Source: Halobellus inordinatus
Lineage (GTDB): Archaea; Halobacteriota; Halobacteria; Halobacteriales; Haloferacaceae
Direction of reading: 5' to 3'
Assembly: GCF_024464655.1 (NCBI RefSeq)
Contig: NZ_JANHAV010000002.1
Coordinates: 434,001-498,000, forward strand
Length of the DNA: 64,000 nt
Below the pieces are notes generated by a model that did not search any database, was not told where the DNA came from, and saw nothing but the letters and a program-made list of their open reading frames with translations. Positions 36,710 to 45,346 of this stretch are shown here, one piece after another (position 1 is the first letter of the stretch; the number at the start of each line of letters is the position of its first letter). Both the position numbers and the translations under genes were made by a program.

Positions 36710-37429
36710 ATGAACAGAGCGGAGAAAGCGGCCCTCCAGTTGCAGGCGGTCGCCGTCCTTCGGATGCTGAAGGAGACCCGGACGTACGACGAACTCGCCG
36801 AACTCAGCGGACTCCCCGCCGGCGATCTCAATCGGTACGTCAACGGCCACGTCCTGCCGGGCGTCGAGCGCGCCCGCGAAGTCGTCGACGGGGTCGGCCG
36901 CGACGCCCTCGCGGCGGAACTCCGCGCGCGCGTCGAGTTCGACGACGAGGGCTACGTCGACAACTCCGGTATCGTCTTCGACCAGTCGTTTCTCGATCTC
37001 GTTGCTCCGGTCGCCGCCAACGCGCTCGGCTTCGAGCGCCCGGACGTCGTCCTGACGGCGGCGACCGACGGCATCACGCTCGGCGCGGCGATGGCAGGGT
37101 ACTTCGACGCCCGCGTCGCCTACGCGAAGAAGTCCAAAGAGACGGCCGTCGAGGACTTCATCGAGTCCCGTCAGCGCCTCGCTTCGGGCATCGAACTGAC
37201 CTACTACCTCCCCGGCCGCGCGATCTCCCGCGGCGAGAACGTCCTCATCGTCGACGACCTCATCCGCTCGGGCGAAACCCAGGAACTTCTCCTCGACATC
37301 GCGAAACAGGCGAATGCAGACGTTACGGGCGTTTTCGCGCTCATTTCCGTCGGTGAGGAAGGCATCGACCGCGCCCGGGAACTCACCGACGCACCCGTCG
37401 GTGCGCTCTCGACGTTCGACGCCGAGTGA
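36710..37429 (+). CDS. gfcR: GfcR-type regulator: HTH plus phosphoribosyltransferase-like domain
   Basis: A 239-residue protein. The N-terminal 60 residues form an HTH (RTYDELAELSGLPAGDLNRYVNGHVLPG); the rest is a PRTase fold with the PRPP loop VLIVDDLIRSGETQELL (about residues 178-194). In Haloferax volcanii the homologue GfcR activates glucose and fructose degradation genes, so a sugar-responsive regulator role is likely here. A TATA-like stretch (TTCATACTTAC, 36679-36689) is 20-30 bases before the ATG. What ligand binds the PRTase domain is unknown. Confidence 0.9.
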   Translation: MNRAEKAALQLQAVAVLRMLKETRTYDELAELSGLPAGDLNRYVNGHVLPGVERAREVVDGVGRDALAAELRARVEFDDEGYVDNSGIVFDQSFLDLVAPVAANALGFERPDVVLTAATDGITLGAAMAGYFDARVAYAKKSKETAVEDFIESRQRLASGIELTYYLPGRAISRGENVLIVDDLIRSGETQELLLDIAKQANADVTGVFALISVGEEGIDRARELTDAPVGALSTFDAE

Positions 37430-37510
37430 TCGGCCGCTACGGGCCTCACTGTGCCCGGCGTCGATGAAAACCCTTATCGACCGTATCGGGGTTATGCTCA
37501 CACGTGCATT

Positions 37511-38923
37511 ATGGGGCTCGCTGAAACACTCGGAAACTACTTCGATGTGCAAGAACACGGATCATCGGTCCGGACCGAACTCCTCGCCGGGCTGACGACG
37601 TTCCTGACGATGTCCTACATCGTCGTTGTCAACCCCTCGATCCTGACCGACCAGCCGAACATTCCCGGTGCCGACGGGATCTCGATCGCCGGCATCCCGC
37701 CGGGCGAGATCCAGTCGATGCTCGCCGTCGTCACGATCCTCGCGGCGGCGACGGCGACGTTCGTGATGGCCTTCTACGCCAACCGACCGTTCGCGCAGGC
37801 GCCGGGCCTCGGCCTGAACGCGTTCTTCGCGTTCACCGTCGTCAGCGCGCTCGGAATTCCGTGGCAGACCGCACTCGCGGCCGTCGTCGTCGAAGGGATC
37901 ATCTTCATCATCCTGACGGCGATCGGCGCGCGCGAGTACGTGATCAAACTCTTCCCCGAACCCGTGAAGTTCGCCGTCGGGACGGGTATCGGGCTCTTCC
38001 TCGCGATCATCGGCCTGCAGGCGATGGGGATCGTCGTCGACGACACGGCGACGCTCGTCTCGATGGGATCGATCGCGTCGAACCCCGTCGCGATCGTCTC
38101 CGTGTTCGGCCTCTTTCTGACGTTCGCGCTCTACGCCCGCAACGTTCCCGGATCGATCATCATCGGAATCGCCCTCACGTCCGTCCTCGGGTGGCTGCTC
38201 ACCGCGTTCGGCCCCATCGCGGCTGACGCTGGCCTCGTCGCCGGCTCTACGTCCGTCTCCTACGACATCACTCCGCTGGCCGGCGCGTTCATCTCCGGCC
38301 TCAGCGACGTCGAGGCGTTCACCTTCGCGCTGGTCGTCTTCACCTTCTTCTTCGTCGACTTCTTCGACACCGCCGGCACGCTCGTCGGCGTCGGACAGGC
38401 CGGTAACTTCCTCGACGAGGACGGTAATCTCCCCGACATCGACAAGCCGCTGATGGCCGACGCGATCGGCACCACGGTCGGCGGAATGCTCGGGACCTCG
38501 ACCGTGACGACCTACATCGAGTCCGCCTCGGGCGTCGAGGAGGGTGGCCGCACCGGCCTGACGGCGCTCACTGTCGCTGTACTGTTCCTCATCTCGCTCG
38601 CGCTCGTCCCGCTGGCGGCCGCGATTCCCCTGTATGCCTCCCACATCGCGCTCGTCGTGATCGGCGTCGTGATGCTCCGCAACGTCGTCGACATCGACTG
38701 GGACGACCTCACGCAGGCGATCCCCGCCGGGATGACGATCCTCGTGATGCCGTTCGCGTACTCGATCGCCTACGGTATCGCCGCCGGTATCGTCTCGTAC
38801 CCGGTGATCAAGTTCGCAGCTGGCGAAGGCGACGACGTCCGTCTAGGCCACTGGGCGCTCGCGGGCGCGTTCGTCGTCTACTTCGTCGTCCGCACCGGCG
38901 GCATTCTCACCGCGCAGGTGTAA
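37511..38923 (+). CDS. NCS2/AzgA-type nucleobase permease
   Basis: A 470-residue carrier with about twelve to fourteen helices. AzgA-like signatures are AGLTTFLTMSYIVVVNPSIL (about residues 26-45), ANRPFAQAPGLGLNAFFAFT (about 90-109), FFFVDFFDTAGTLVGVG and GTSTVTTYIESASGVEEGGRTGLTA. The likely substrates are adenine, guanine or hypoxanthine taken up with a cation. It starts about 80 bases after gfcR. The context near pyrE and a PRTase-type regulator fits nucleobase use, but gfcR need not control it. Confidence 0.92.
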   Translation: MGLAETLGNYFDVQEHGSSVRTELLAGLTTFLTMSYIVVVNPSILTDQPNIPGADGISIAGIPPGEIQSMLAVVTILAAATATFVMAFYANRPFAQAPGLGLNAFFAFTVVSALGIPWQTALAAVVVEGIIFIILTAIGAREYVIKLFPEPVKFAVGTGIGLFLAIIGLQAMGIVVDDTATLVSMGSIASNPVAIVSVFGLFLTFALYARNVPGSIIIGIALTSVLGWLLTAFGPIAADAGLVAGSTSVSYDITPLAGAFISGLSDVEAFTFALVVFTFFFVDFFDTAGTLVGVGQAGNFLDEDGNLPDIDKPLMADAIGTTVGGMLGTSTVTTYIESASGVEEGGRTGLTALTVAVLFLISLALVPLAAAIPLYASHIALVVIGVVMLRNVVDIDWDDLTQAIPAGMTILVMPFAYSIAYGIAAGIVSYPVIKFAAGEGDDVRLGHWALAGAFVVYFVVRTGGILTAQV

Positions 38924-39070
38924 CCGACTGCTCGCTCGCGCTTTTCGCCTTCCGACTCACCCTCTATTTTCGCCTTCCGACTCACCCCCAGCTCCTCGCC
39001 GTCTGACTCTCACCCCCGCGACTGCCGTCGGACCGCAAGAGATTCATTATTCACTGTCGCAATCGAGTAC

Positions 39071-40465
39071 GTGACGCTCCCTCCGCGCTCCCGAGCGAAC
39101 GCAGTGCGGCTCATCGCGCTGCTGCTCGTCGTCTCTCTCCTCGCACCGGCCGGTGTGTCGGCGCTGACGTACGACCCCTCGACAGACACGAGCCTCGAAC
39201 CGGGCACGATCACGAGTCCCGCGAACGGATCGACCGTCATCAGCGTCCAGGGCTACACCTTCCAGGGCAATACGAATCCCAAAAAGCCCGCGCGACTCCT
39301 CTCGGTCGGCCCGCGCGGTGACCTCCAGTGGACCCACAACGACTCTGTCGGCGGGAGCGCGTGGTTCTTCGACGTCGACCCGCTGCCGAACGGGAACCTC
39401 CTGGTCTCCTCGCCGCGGGCCGGCGATACGGTCGTCTTCGAGTTGGACCCCGAGACGCAAGAACGTGTCTGGCAGGAGCGGTTCAATATGACCGACACCC
39501 ACGACGTCGCGTATCTCGGCGACGACCGCATCGCGATCGCGAATATGCGCGAGTGGAACGCGTCCGCCAAGGTCAGCGACGACCGCATCGTCATCTACAA
39601 CCGGTCGACCGACGAGTTCACCTGGGAGTGGTACTTCAAGAACCACTTCCCCGAGAGCACCGACGGCGGTTACAACGACGACTGGTCGCACGTCAACGAT
39701 GTCGACCCCGTCGGTGAGGACCGCCTGCTGCTCTCGCCGCGGAACTTCGATCAGGCCATCGTCGTCGACATCGAATCTAAAGAGATCGTCGAGCGACTCG
39801 GCTCCGACGACGACTACGACGTGATGCGCGAGCAGCACAACCCTGACTGGCTCCTGAGCGAGAACGGCACGCCGACGATCCTCGTCGCCGACAGCGGTAA
39901 CAACCGGGTCGTCGAGTACGCGAAGGAAGACGGCGAGTGGGTCCGGACCTGGGAGGTCGGCACGGGATCGCTCACCTGGCCGCGCGATGCGGACCGACTC
40001 CCCAACGGAAACACGCTCGTCACGGACACGCTCAACCACCGCGTGATGGAACTCACGCCCACGGGCGAAGTCGTCTGGGAGTACTACGCCACGTGGGGCC
40101 CCTACGACGCCGAGCGCATCGGAACCGGCCCCGAGTCGTCGGGGCCGACGATCCGTGATCTGAACGCCAGCGGTTCCTACGACATCACCGGCAGTGCGAA
40201 CCTCACCGCCGGCGGAAACGAGAGCGTCGGCTTCGCCGGGCGGATTCGCGCGACGTTCGCCGGCACGGCCCTCGAAGGGCCGATGAACGAGTTCGCGACG
40301 CGCTGGGCACACGTGACGCCGTGGCTCCGCCCGGTCTGGATGTCCGGCTGGGACTTCGTCTGGGCGATCAGCGCGCTTCTCGTCGGCCTCGTGTGGGCCG
40401 GCGGGGAGTTGATCGCCGGCCGCCAACAGATCGTCGCCGGCATCCGGCGCCTCGCGGACCGATAG
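39071..40465 (+). CDS. Secreted arylsulfotransferase-like (ASST family) beta-propeller protein
   Basis: A 464-residue protein with an N-terminal signal or anchor helix (about residues 11-31) and one C-terminal membrane helix (about 425-445). Between them lie propeller-like repeats with family segments DPLPNGNLLVSS, VNDVDPVGEDRLLLSPRN, NPDWLLSENG and PRDADRLPNGNTLVTDTLNHRVMEL. The ASST name comes from bacterial arylsulfate sulfotransferases; the catalytic role of this archaeal version is not shown. Starts at GTG 39071. Several NxS/T sequons suggest glycosylation outside the cell. Confidence 0.8.
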   Translation: MTLPPRSRANAVRLIALLLVVSLLAPAGVSALTYDPSTDTSLEPGTITSPANGSTVISVQGYTFQGNTNPKKPARLLSVGPRGDLQWTHNDSVGGSAWFFDVDPLPNGNLLVSSPRAGDTVVFELDPETQERVWQERFNMTDTHDVAYLGDDRIAIANMREWNASAKVSDDRIVIYNRSTDEFTWEWYFKNHFPESTDGGYNDDWSHVNDVDPVGEDRLLLSPRNFDQAIVVDIESKEIVERLGSDDDYDVMREQHNPDWLLSENGTPTILVADSGNNRVVEYAKEDGEWVRTWEVGTGSLTWPRDADRLPNGNTLVTDTLNHRVMELTPTGEVVWEYYATWGPYDAERIGTGPESSGPTIRDLNASGSYDITGSANLTAGGNESVGFAGRIRATFAGTALEGPMNEFATRWAHVTPWLRPVWMSGWDFVWAISALLVGLVWAGGELIAGRQQIVAGIRRLADR

Positions 40466-40548
40466 CGACGCGATAACACGGTACGGGAGTGCGCCCGCCG
40501 CGCAGTCCACCACGTGACTCTTTAGGTCGGATCGCGTACCGATCGTCG

Positions 40549-40806
40549 ATGTCTGATCTCGTCCTGTACGAAGTCGGGGGCTGTCCCTTCTGTATCAGAG
40601 TCAGGAACAAACTGGAGGAACTCGATCTGGAGTACGAATCGGTGATGGTGCCGCGATCGCACGCCAACCGGACGGAAGTGAAAGAGATCAGCGGGCAGAC
40701 GGGCGTTCCCGTGCTCGTCGACGAGGAACACGACGTCCACGGGATGCCGGAAAGCACCGATATTATCGCCTACCTGGAAGAGACGTACGGCGACGGCGCG
40801 AACTGA
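40549..40806 (+). CDS. Glutaredoxin-like protein
   Basis: An 85-residue thioredoxin-fold protein. The redox pair is CPFC (about residues 12-15), followed by the cis-proline segment TGVPVLVDEE (about 51-60) and GMPESTDIIAYLEE. Haloarchaea use gamma-glutamylcysteine instead of glutathione, so the partner thiol is probably that or a protein. The TGA stop codon is at the same time the left flank of a 78-bp mobile repeat. Confidence 0.92.
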   Translation: MSDLVLYEVGGCPFCIRVRNKLEELDLEYESVMVPRSHANRTEVKEISGQTGVPVLVDEEHDVHGMPESTDIIAYLEETYGDGAN

Positions 40807-40884
40807 TAGGGATTATCGTCACTGTTCGGAGAGTCTCGCCGTATCGTCCGGCGAGAAATCTATGCGGACTTACGATAACCCCTA
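40807..40884 (-). mobile_element. 78-bp MITE-like hairpin element, family A, copy 3
   Basis: Begins TAGGGATTATCGTCAC and ends CGATAACCCCTA, exactly 78 bases, flanked by TGA on both sides. The left TGA is the glutaredoxin stop codon. The inner hairpin is TCTCGCCG/CGGCGAGA. Its internal order is that of copy 2 (inverted to copies 1 and 4). The next 108 bases up to the convergent HTH gene hold no convincing gene. Confidence 0.88.
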
Positions 40885-40992
40885 TGAGCGTCGGGACCCG
40901 TCGGCGGCGACGGCTCGTCGTATTCGTCCTCGGTTACGGTCGCGCACTGATACGACTCAGAACACAGTCGGAAACAGCGCCCGCCCCCGTCG

Positions 40993-41970
40993 CTACGCTT
41001 CGGTCGGCTCTTGTGACCGCTCTCGGATGAGATCCCGGATGCGGTCGGGGTCGTCGATGTCCGCTAACTCCTCACAGCTGACGAGCGCCGTGCCTTCGAC
41101 GGCGTCGCGCTTCGAGCGATCTTCGGTGAAGTAGACCGAACGGGTCTGTGTGACCTCGCCGAGCGAAGACATAATCCGGGCTCGCTTCTCTGCGCTCCGT
41201 GTGAAGGCTGAGTGCCCGGTAAGCATCGGCATAAAGTCCCGTCGGCGTTCGTCGTCCTCGCTGACTGCCTTGAACGGTGCGCGGGCGGTCGGGTGAACGG
41301 TGAAGCCGGCGCGCGTCAGAACGTGTACCACGTGCTCGTCGTCGGATTCTGGGTCGGGATCGTCGGGTGTCGGCTCGGCGTCGCGAACGTCTTCCGCACC
41401 CTCCATCACCTCGACGGGGCTGGAAAACGGCTGATCGAACATCTCCTCTAACCGGATCGCAACCTCGATGCTCGCGTTCATCCCGTCTTCGTACTTCGAG
41501 ACGGTGCGGCGCGAGACGCCGAGTTCCGTCGCCAACTGCCCGAGACTCCACCCGCGATCGCGGCGCTCGTCTGCCAGGAGGTCGCCGTCGATGTTGACGT
41601 AGAGGCCGCCCGGCGCGGCGTAGATGAGCGGCGGGACGCCCTCGATGAACAGTTCCATCGCCGTGTCGGGATTCAGGACCGGAACGCCGTGCCGGAAGTA
41701 CACGACACCGGGCTTCAGATCCTCGTCGCGCGTTCGCAGTCCCACGACCATCGGGGTCGCGTTGAGATAGGTACCCAGCCGTCGCATCTCCTCACCGGTC
41801 GTTCCGTCGAACGCGTCGATGTTGCCTAGAATCTTCAGCAGCACCAGGTCCTCGCCTCGCCTCGCGGCGACGTCGAAGCTCTTCGGCCGGATCGCACAGC
41901 GCTCGCTGACGAGGAATCCGGCGTCCTCGAGCATCGCTGTGACGTTTCCGACTAGCGCGGACCGAGACAT
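40993..41970 (-). CDS. Archaeal HTH-type transcriptional regulator
   Basis: A 325-residue protein of a conserved archaeal regulator family (often listed as putative HTH-type transcriptional regulatory protein). Residues 1-115 form a nuclease-like or sensing domain ([27 protein letters not shown]); a Cro/C1-type helix-turn-helix follows ([28 protein letters not shown], about residues 135-162). An acidic linker and a C-terminal domain (about 220-325) resembling the first complete it. Targets are unknown. It converges with the repeat after glutaredoxin and is divergent from tiaS. Confidence 0.85.
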   Translation of the reverse strand: MSRSALVGNVTAMLEDAGFLVSERCAIRPKSFDVAARRGEDLVLLKILGNIDAFDGTTGEEMRRLGTYLNATPMVVGLRTRDEDLKPGVVYFRHGVPVLNPDTAMELFIEGVPPLIYAAPGGLYVNIDGDLLADERRDRGWSLGQLATELGVSRRTVSKYEDGMNASIEVAIRLEEMFDQPFSSPVEVMEGAEDVRDAEPTPDDPDPESDDEHVVHVLTRAGFTVHPTARAPFKAVSEDDERRRDFMPMLTGHSAFTRSAEKRARIMSSLGEVTQTRSVYFTEDRSKRDAVEGTALVSCEELADIDDPDRIRDLIRERSQEPTEA

Positions 41971-42114
41971 ACCCGGTTGTACGCGATTCAGCGCATATAT
42001 GCGTTGTGCCGTCGAGGCCGCCTGCGTCCACCGGTTCTCCGGTTGTCGCTGCGACTGGGTCTCTCGAAGCCGTTAGCGAAAGCCGTTAGACGCCGCGCCG
42101 ACTACGCCCCTCCG

Positions 42115-43392
42115 ATGACTATCGTCGGCCTCGACGACACCGACTCCCGCGAGCGCGGGATGTGCACGACGTACCTCGCCGCGCGACTCGCCGAGGCCGT
42201 CGTCGACGCCGGGGGCCGCGTCGACCGCAAACTGTTGATCCGGCTCAATCCGGCGGTCGAGCACAAGACCCGCGGAAACGCCGCGCTCGCGCTCCACGTC
42301 GATCTCGACCCCGAACACGCGCTCGATCTCGCTACCGCCGAACTCGAACCGCTTGCGGAGACTGCGGATCCGCGGACGAGCCCGGGCGTGGTCGTCGCCG
42401 ACGACGATCCGAGCGACGTTCCCGAGGCGGTGTCGACGTTCACGCGACGCGCAATCCGTGACTTTCTGGAGCCCGCCGACGCGCTTCGGGTCGCGGATGA
42501 CGCCGGATACGTCCACCGCGGCTGGGCGGGGGGCCGCGGCCGCATCGGCGCGCTCGCGGCCGTCGGAGCGTGGGCCGCACTCGAGGAGTGGACCTACGAG
42601 CACATCTCCTACCGCGCGTTCGACCGGTGTGGCACTCCCCGAGAAGTCAACACGGAGTCCGTCTTCGATGCTGCAGCGGAATTCTACCCGCAGGCGTGGG
42701 ACACGGTCGACCGCGAGGAGGACGAACCGGTCTGCGTTCCGAACGCGCCCGGACCGATCCTCTATGGGATTCGCGGCGACGATCCCGACGCCGTCTGCGA
42801 TCTCGCAGCCCGCATCGACAGTGAGTCCATCGAACGGTCGGCGACGTTTCTGACGAACCAAGGCACCGATGTCCATCTCCGCGAGGGGACGCTCGGTGAA
42901 CTGCGCGACGGGCGCGCGTATCGCGTCGACGGGACCGTCGCCTCCGACCCGGAGACGCGTCGTGGGGGCCACGTGTTCTTCGACCTCGAAGCACGCGGCG
43001 ACGCCGACGATTCGGTCGACTGCGTCGCGTTCGAACCCACGAAGCGGTTTCGGGACCGCGTGCGGGCGCTTCGCTCCGGTGACGAGGTCACCGTCTGCGG
43101 CGAGGTGAGCGACGGGACGATCAAACTGGAGAAGTTCGCCGTCCGATCACTCCGGCGCACCGTGGAGACGACGCCGACGTGCGGCGAGTGCGGACGGTCG
43201 ATGGAGAGCGCCGGCCGGAACCAGGGGTACCGGTGTCGCGACTGCGGTACCTCGCGGTCTGGTCCGGAAACCGTCTCGGTCGACCGCGACCTCGATGTCG
43301 GGTGGTACGAGGTCCCACCCTGTGCCCGTCGACACATCGCTAAGCCGCTCGTTCGTGGCGGCTTCGACGCGCCGACGCACCCCGAGCGGTGA
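42115..43392 (+). CDS. tiaS: tRNA(Ile2) 2-agmatinylcytidine synthetase
   Basis: A 425-residue TiaS that attaches agmatine to C34 of tRNA-Ile(CAU) so that it reads AUA. The kinase-like first domain begins MTIVGLDDTDSRERGMCTTYLAA; GWAGGRGRIGALAAVGAW (about residues 138-155) and PILYGIRGDDPDAV are family segments. An OB fold (about 310-360) and a C-terminal zinc ribbon (CGECGRSMES and CRDCG) follow. Agmatine is supplied by PdaD, also in this window. The TGA stop borders a 79-bp hairpin element. Confidence 0.95.
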   Translation: MTIVGLDDTDSRERGMCTTYLAARLAEAVVDAGGRVDRKLLIRLNPAVEHKTRGNAALALHVDLDPEHALDLATAELEPLAETADPRTSPGVVVADDDPSDVPEAVSTFTRRAIRDFLEPADALRVADDAGYVHRGWAGGRGRIGALAAVGAWAALEEWTYEHISYRAFDRCGTPREVNTESVFDAAAEFYPQAWDTVDREEDEPVCVPNAPGPILYGIRGDDPDAVCDLAARIDSESIERSATFLTNQGTDVHLREGTLGELRDGRAYRVDGTVASDPETRRGGHVFFDLEARGDADDSVDCVAFEPTKRFRDRVRALRSGDEVTVCGEVSDGTIKLEKFAVRSLRRTVETTPTCGECGRSMESAGRNQGYRCRDCGTSRSGPETVSVDRDLDVGWYEVPPCARRHIAKPLVRGGFDAPTHPER

Positions 43393-43471
43393 TACTGTCG
43401 GACAGCAGTTCGTGAACTGTGTTGACACCCACGGGGTGCCGATAATTTTCACATCGTTGTGTCCGACAGTA
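43393..43471 (+). mobile_element. 79-bp hairpin element (family E) between two TGA
   Basis: Perfect 12-base inverted ends TACTGTCGGACA and TGTCCGACAGTA. It is flanked by TGA on both sides (43390-43392 and 43472-43474); the left one is the tiaS stop codon. An inner ACCC/GGGT hairpin and GTGAA/TTCAC arms are visible. Sequence is unlike family A, but length, TA ends and target are the same. Confidence 0.82.
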
Positions 43472-43484
43472 TGAACGGCTGGCG

Positions 43485-43568
43485 TATAGTAGCGTTTGCA
43501 AGTCTTCACGCACCGAATTGCACGCAGTCGTGCGATTGGCTGTGTAATCAGTTGCAAACGCTACTATA
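43485..43568 (-). mobile_element. 84-bp hairpin element (family B), intact copy
   Basis: Seventeen-base inverted ends (TATAGTAGCGTTTGCAA outward), with an inner imperfect hairpin TTGCACG/CGTGCGA. It is in reverse orientation to the copy at 8170-8334 and lies only 13 bases after the family E element. No clear target duplication is visible beyond TA. Confidence 0.85.
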
Positions 43569-43590
43569 GCCAACGCCAACGTCACCTGCG

Positions 43591-44043
43591 CTACTCCTCG
43601 ACGACGAGAATCTCCGTGTTCGCGCGGCGGTCCACGAACTGGCTCCCCGACGGCGGTTTCACGTCGACGACGAGCGTTCCCGTCTCCTGATTCGCCCGGG
43701 TGTCTGCTTCGAAGGTGACGGTCGCGACGCCGTCGGCATCTGAGCTGGCAGTCACCACGCTATCGATCTCGGCGCTGCCGTCTTTCACGATCACCGTCGC
43801 ACCTTCGACCCCGTCGCCGTCGTCGTCGACGACGGTCAGCGAGAGTTCTTGCTCGCCCGGCTGGACGACGTCGGGTGAGGGTTTGACGTCGAGTTCGGAG
43901 ACGGCGAGTCCCTGCACGCCGGACAACATATTCAGCATCACGCTCATCGTCGCGACCCCCACGACGAGCGCGATGACGAGTCTGATCGGCAGTCCTTCGA
44001 TCGCACGGTCGTCGTCGGCGAAGCGGCGGAGTTCGTCGAACAT
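43591..44043 (-). CDS. Membrane-anchored protein with an Ig-like (CARDB/Big-type) domain, unknown function
   Basis: A 150-residue protein. The N-terminal region is basic and acidic mixed (residues 1-20), followed by one membrane helix (about 21-47, LVIALVVGVATMSVMLNML). The rest is a single beta-sandwich-like domain (LSLTVVDDDGDGVEGATVIVKDG ... GVATVTFEAD), as in bacterial Ig-like or carboxypeptidase regulatory domains. Probably extracellular. It shares a divergent promoter with the HerA-like ATPase gene, whose relation is unknown. Confidence 0.75.
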   Translation of the reverse strand: MFDELRRFADDDRAIEGLPIRLVIALVVGVATMSVMLNMLSGVQGLAVSELDVKPSPDVVQPGEQELSLTVVDDDGDGVEGATVIVKDGSAEIDSVVTASSDADGVATVTFEADTRANQETGTLVVDVKPPSGSQFVDRRANTEILVVEE

Positions 44044-44065
44044 ACCGGCCGTGGTCCCGTCTCAG

Positions 44066-44073
44066 TATATAAA
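44066..44073 (-). promoter_or_regulatory. TATA-like box of the Ig-like membrane protein gene
   Basis: On the minus strand TTTATATA lies 23-30 bases before the ATG at 44043, fitting a leaderless start. Confidence 0.7.
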
Positions 44074-44086
44074 CAGTCGGCCGTGC

Positions 44087-44094
44087 GTTTATAT
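44087..44094 (+). promoter_or_regulatory. TATA-like box of the HerA-like gene
   Basis: GTTTATAT lies 25-32 bases before the ATG at 44119. It supports that ATG over in-frame codons closer to the box. Confidence 0.7.
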
Positions 44095-44118
44095 CGCATC
44101 CCGAGGGCACTCTCGCTG

Positions 44119-45336
44119 ATGCACACCGAAGTTCTCGGTCGTAGAGACGAGTGCGGCCGAACGGCTCCCGACGGTCCCGCCGGCCGCCTCGGGTCCCACC
44201 GCGCCCGCGACGGTAGCCGCGGCGCACCCGTCGGGATCGATCTCGACCGGCCGCACGCCGCGCTCGTCGTCGGCAAGCGGGGTTACGGTAAGTCCTACAC
44301 GCTCGGCGTCCTGGCGGAAGAAGCAGCCAGGGCGCGTGGTGTCGCCCCCGTCGTCGTCGACCCGATGGGCGTCTTTCGCGGCTTGGCCGACGACGCGACC
44401 GGGACGCCCGTCCCCGCTCGGATCGTCGACGAGCCGACGATCCGCGCAGACGCGATTCCGCCGGCGCGGTGGCCGGAACTCGTCGGGAGCGACCCCGACC
44501 AGCCGGTCGGCGCGCTCGTCTGGCACGCCGCGTCGACGGCCGCGACGCTCTCTGAGATGCGTGCTGTCGTCGACGCGGCCGACGCAACGGCAGACGTTCG
44601 CCGCGCGGCCGGCAACCGTCTCCGGCGTGCCGATTCGTGGGGTGTCTTCGATCCCGCGGGACTCGACGCACACGCACTCGCCGGCGGCGAGGCGACGATT
44701 CTGGACTGTTCCGACCTCGACGACGCGCCTTCGAACGCGGTCGTCGCCGGCGTCGCAGCGGCGCTCTACGACGCCCGTCTCGGGCGTGGTGCTGCGGGTG
44801 TGGCGGGTGCCGAGCCGCCGACGGTCGAACGTCTCCCCTGGCTCTTCGTCGACGAAGCACACGTCTTCTTCGAGGGCGTCGCCGGTGCATCGCTCCGGGC
44901 GATCCTCACTCGCGGCCGCGCACCGGGCGTCTCGCTCGTCGCCGCGACACAGCGCCCGAGCGCGCTCCCGGCCGTCGCCGTCTCCCAGTCGGACCTCCGT
45001 ATCGTCCATCGGTTGACGGCCGGGCCGGACGTCCGCGCGCTCGCGGCCGCAGATCCTGCCTACGTCGACACGGACGTCACAGACGCGATGCCGACGGCTC
45101 CCGGGGAAGCGCTCGTCGTCGACGACACCGCGGAAGCGACTCGCACGGTCGCGGTCCGCGAACGCGACACGCCGCACGGCGGGGCGAGTCCGCGCGCGTC
45201 GGCGGTTGCAGCGGCGTCGCCCACATCGGCTGCCGCATCTCACGCCGACAGTGCGGAGGCGACCGACGTAGAACTGATTGACACGGAGACGGTCGACACA
45301 GACGCGACCGAAACCGACGAGTACACGCGCGTGTGA
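44119..45336 (+). CDS. HerA/DUF87-like ATPase
   Basis: A 405-residue P-loop ATPase. Walker A is VVGKRGYGKSYTLG (about residues 52-65) and Walker B is LPWLFVDEAHVFF (about 246-258), followed by the sensor region SLVAATQRPSALPA. These are typical of the HerA/VirB4-like group of DNA or polymer pumping ATPases. The last 60 residues are an acidic Ala/Thr-rich tail. A partner nuclease (NurA) is not seen nearby, so a DNA-end resection role cannot be claimed. Confidence 0.82.
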   Translation: MHTEVLGRRDECGRTAPDGPAGRLGSHRARDGSRGAPVGIDLDRPHAALVVGKRGYGKSYTLGVLAEEAARARGVAPVVVDPMGVFRGLADDATGTPVPARIVDEPTIRADAIPPARWPELVGSDPDQPVGALVWHAASTAATLSEMRAVVDAADATADVRRAAGNRLRRADSWGVFDPAGLDAHALAGGEATILDCSDLDDAPSNAVVAGVAAALYDARLGRGAAGVAGAEPPTVERLPWLFVDEAHVFFEGVAGASLRAILTRGRAPGVSLVAATQRPSALPAVAVSQSDLRIVHRLTAGPDVRALAAADPAYVDTDVTDAMPTAPGEALVVDDTAEATRTVAVRERDTPHGGASPRASAVAAASPTSAAASHADSAEATDVELIDTETVDTDATETDEYTRV

Positions 45337-45346
45337 TCCACGCTCG

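Noticed and set aside
42060-42110. Direct repeat GCCGTTAG before tiaS as an operator
   Set aside because: Two 8-base copies close together in GC-rich sequence are not enough to support a regulatory site.
44119-45336. HerA-NurA DNA resection operon
   Set aside because: Only a HerA-like ATPase is present; neighbours are an Ig-like membrane protein and fluoride channels, with no nuclease.
45300-45346. Fluoride riboswitch before the crcB pair
   Set aside because: Only 11 bases lie between the HerA-like gene and the first crcB; there is no room for a riboswitch and no recognisable core.
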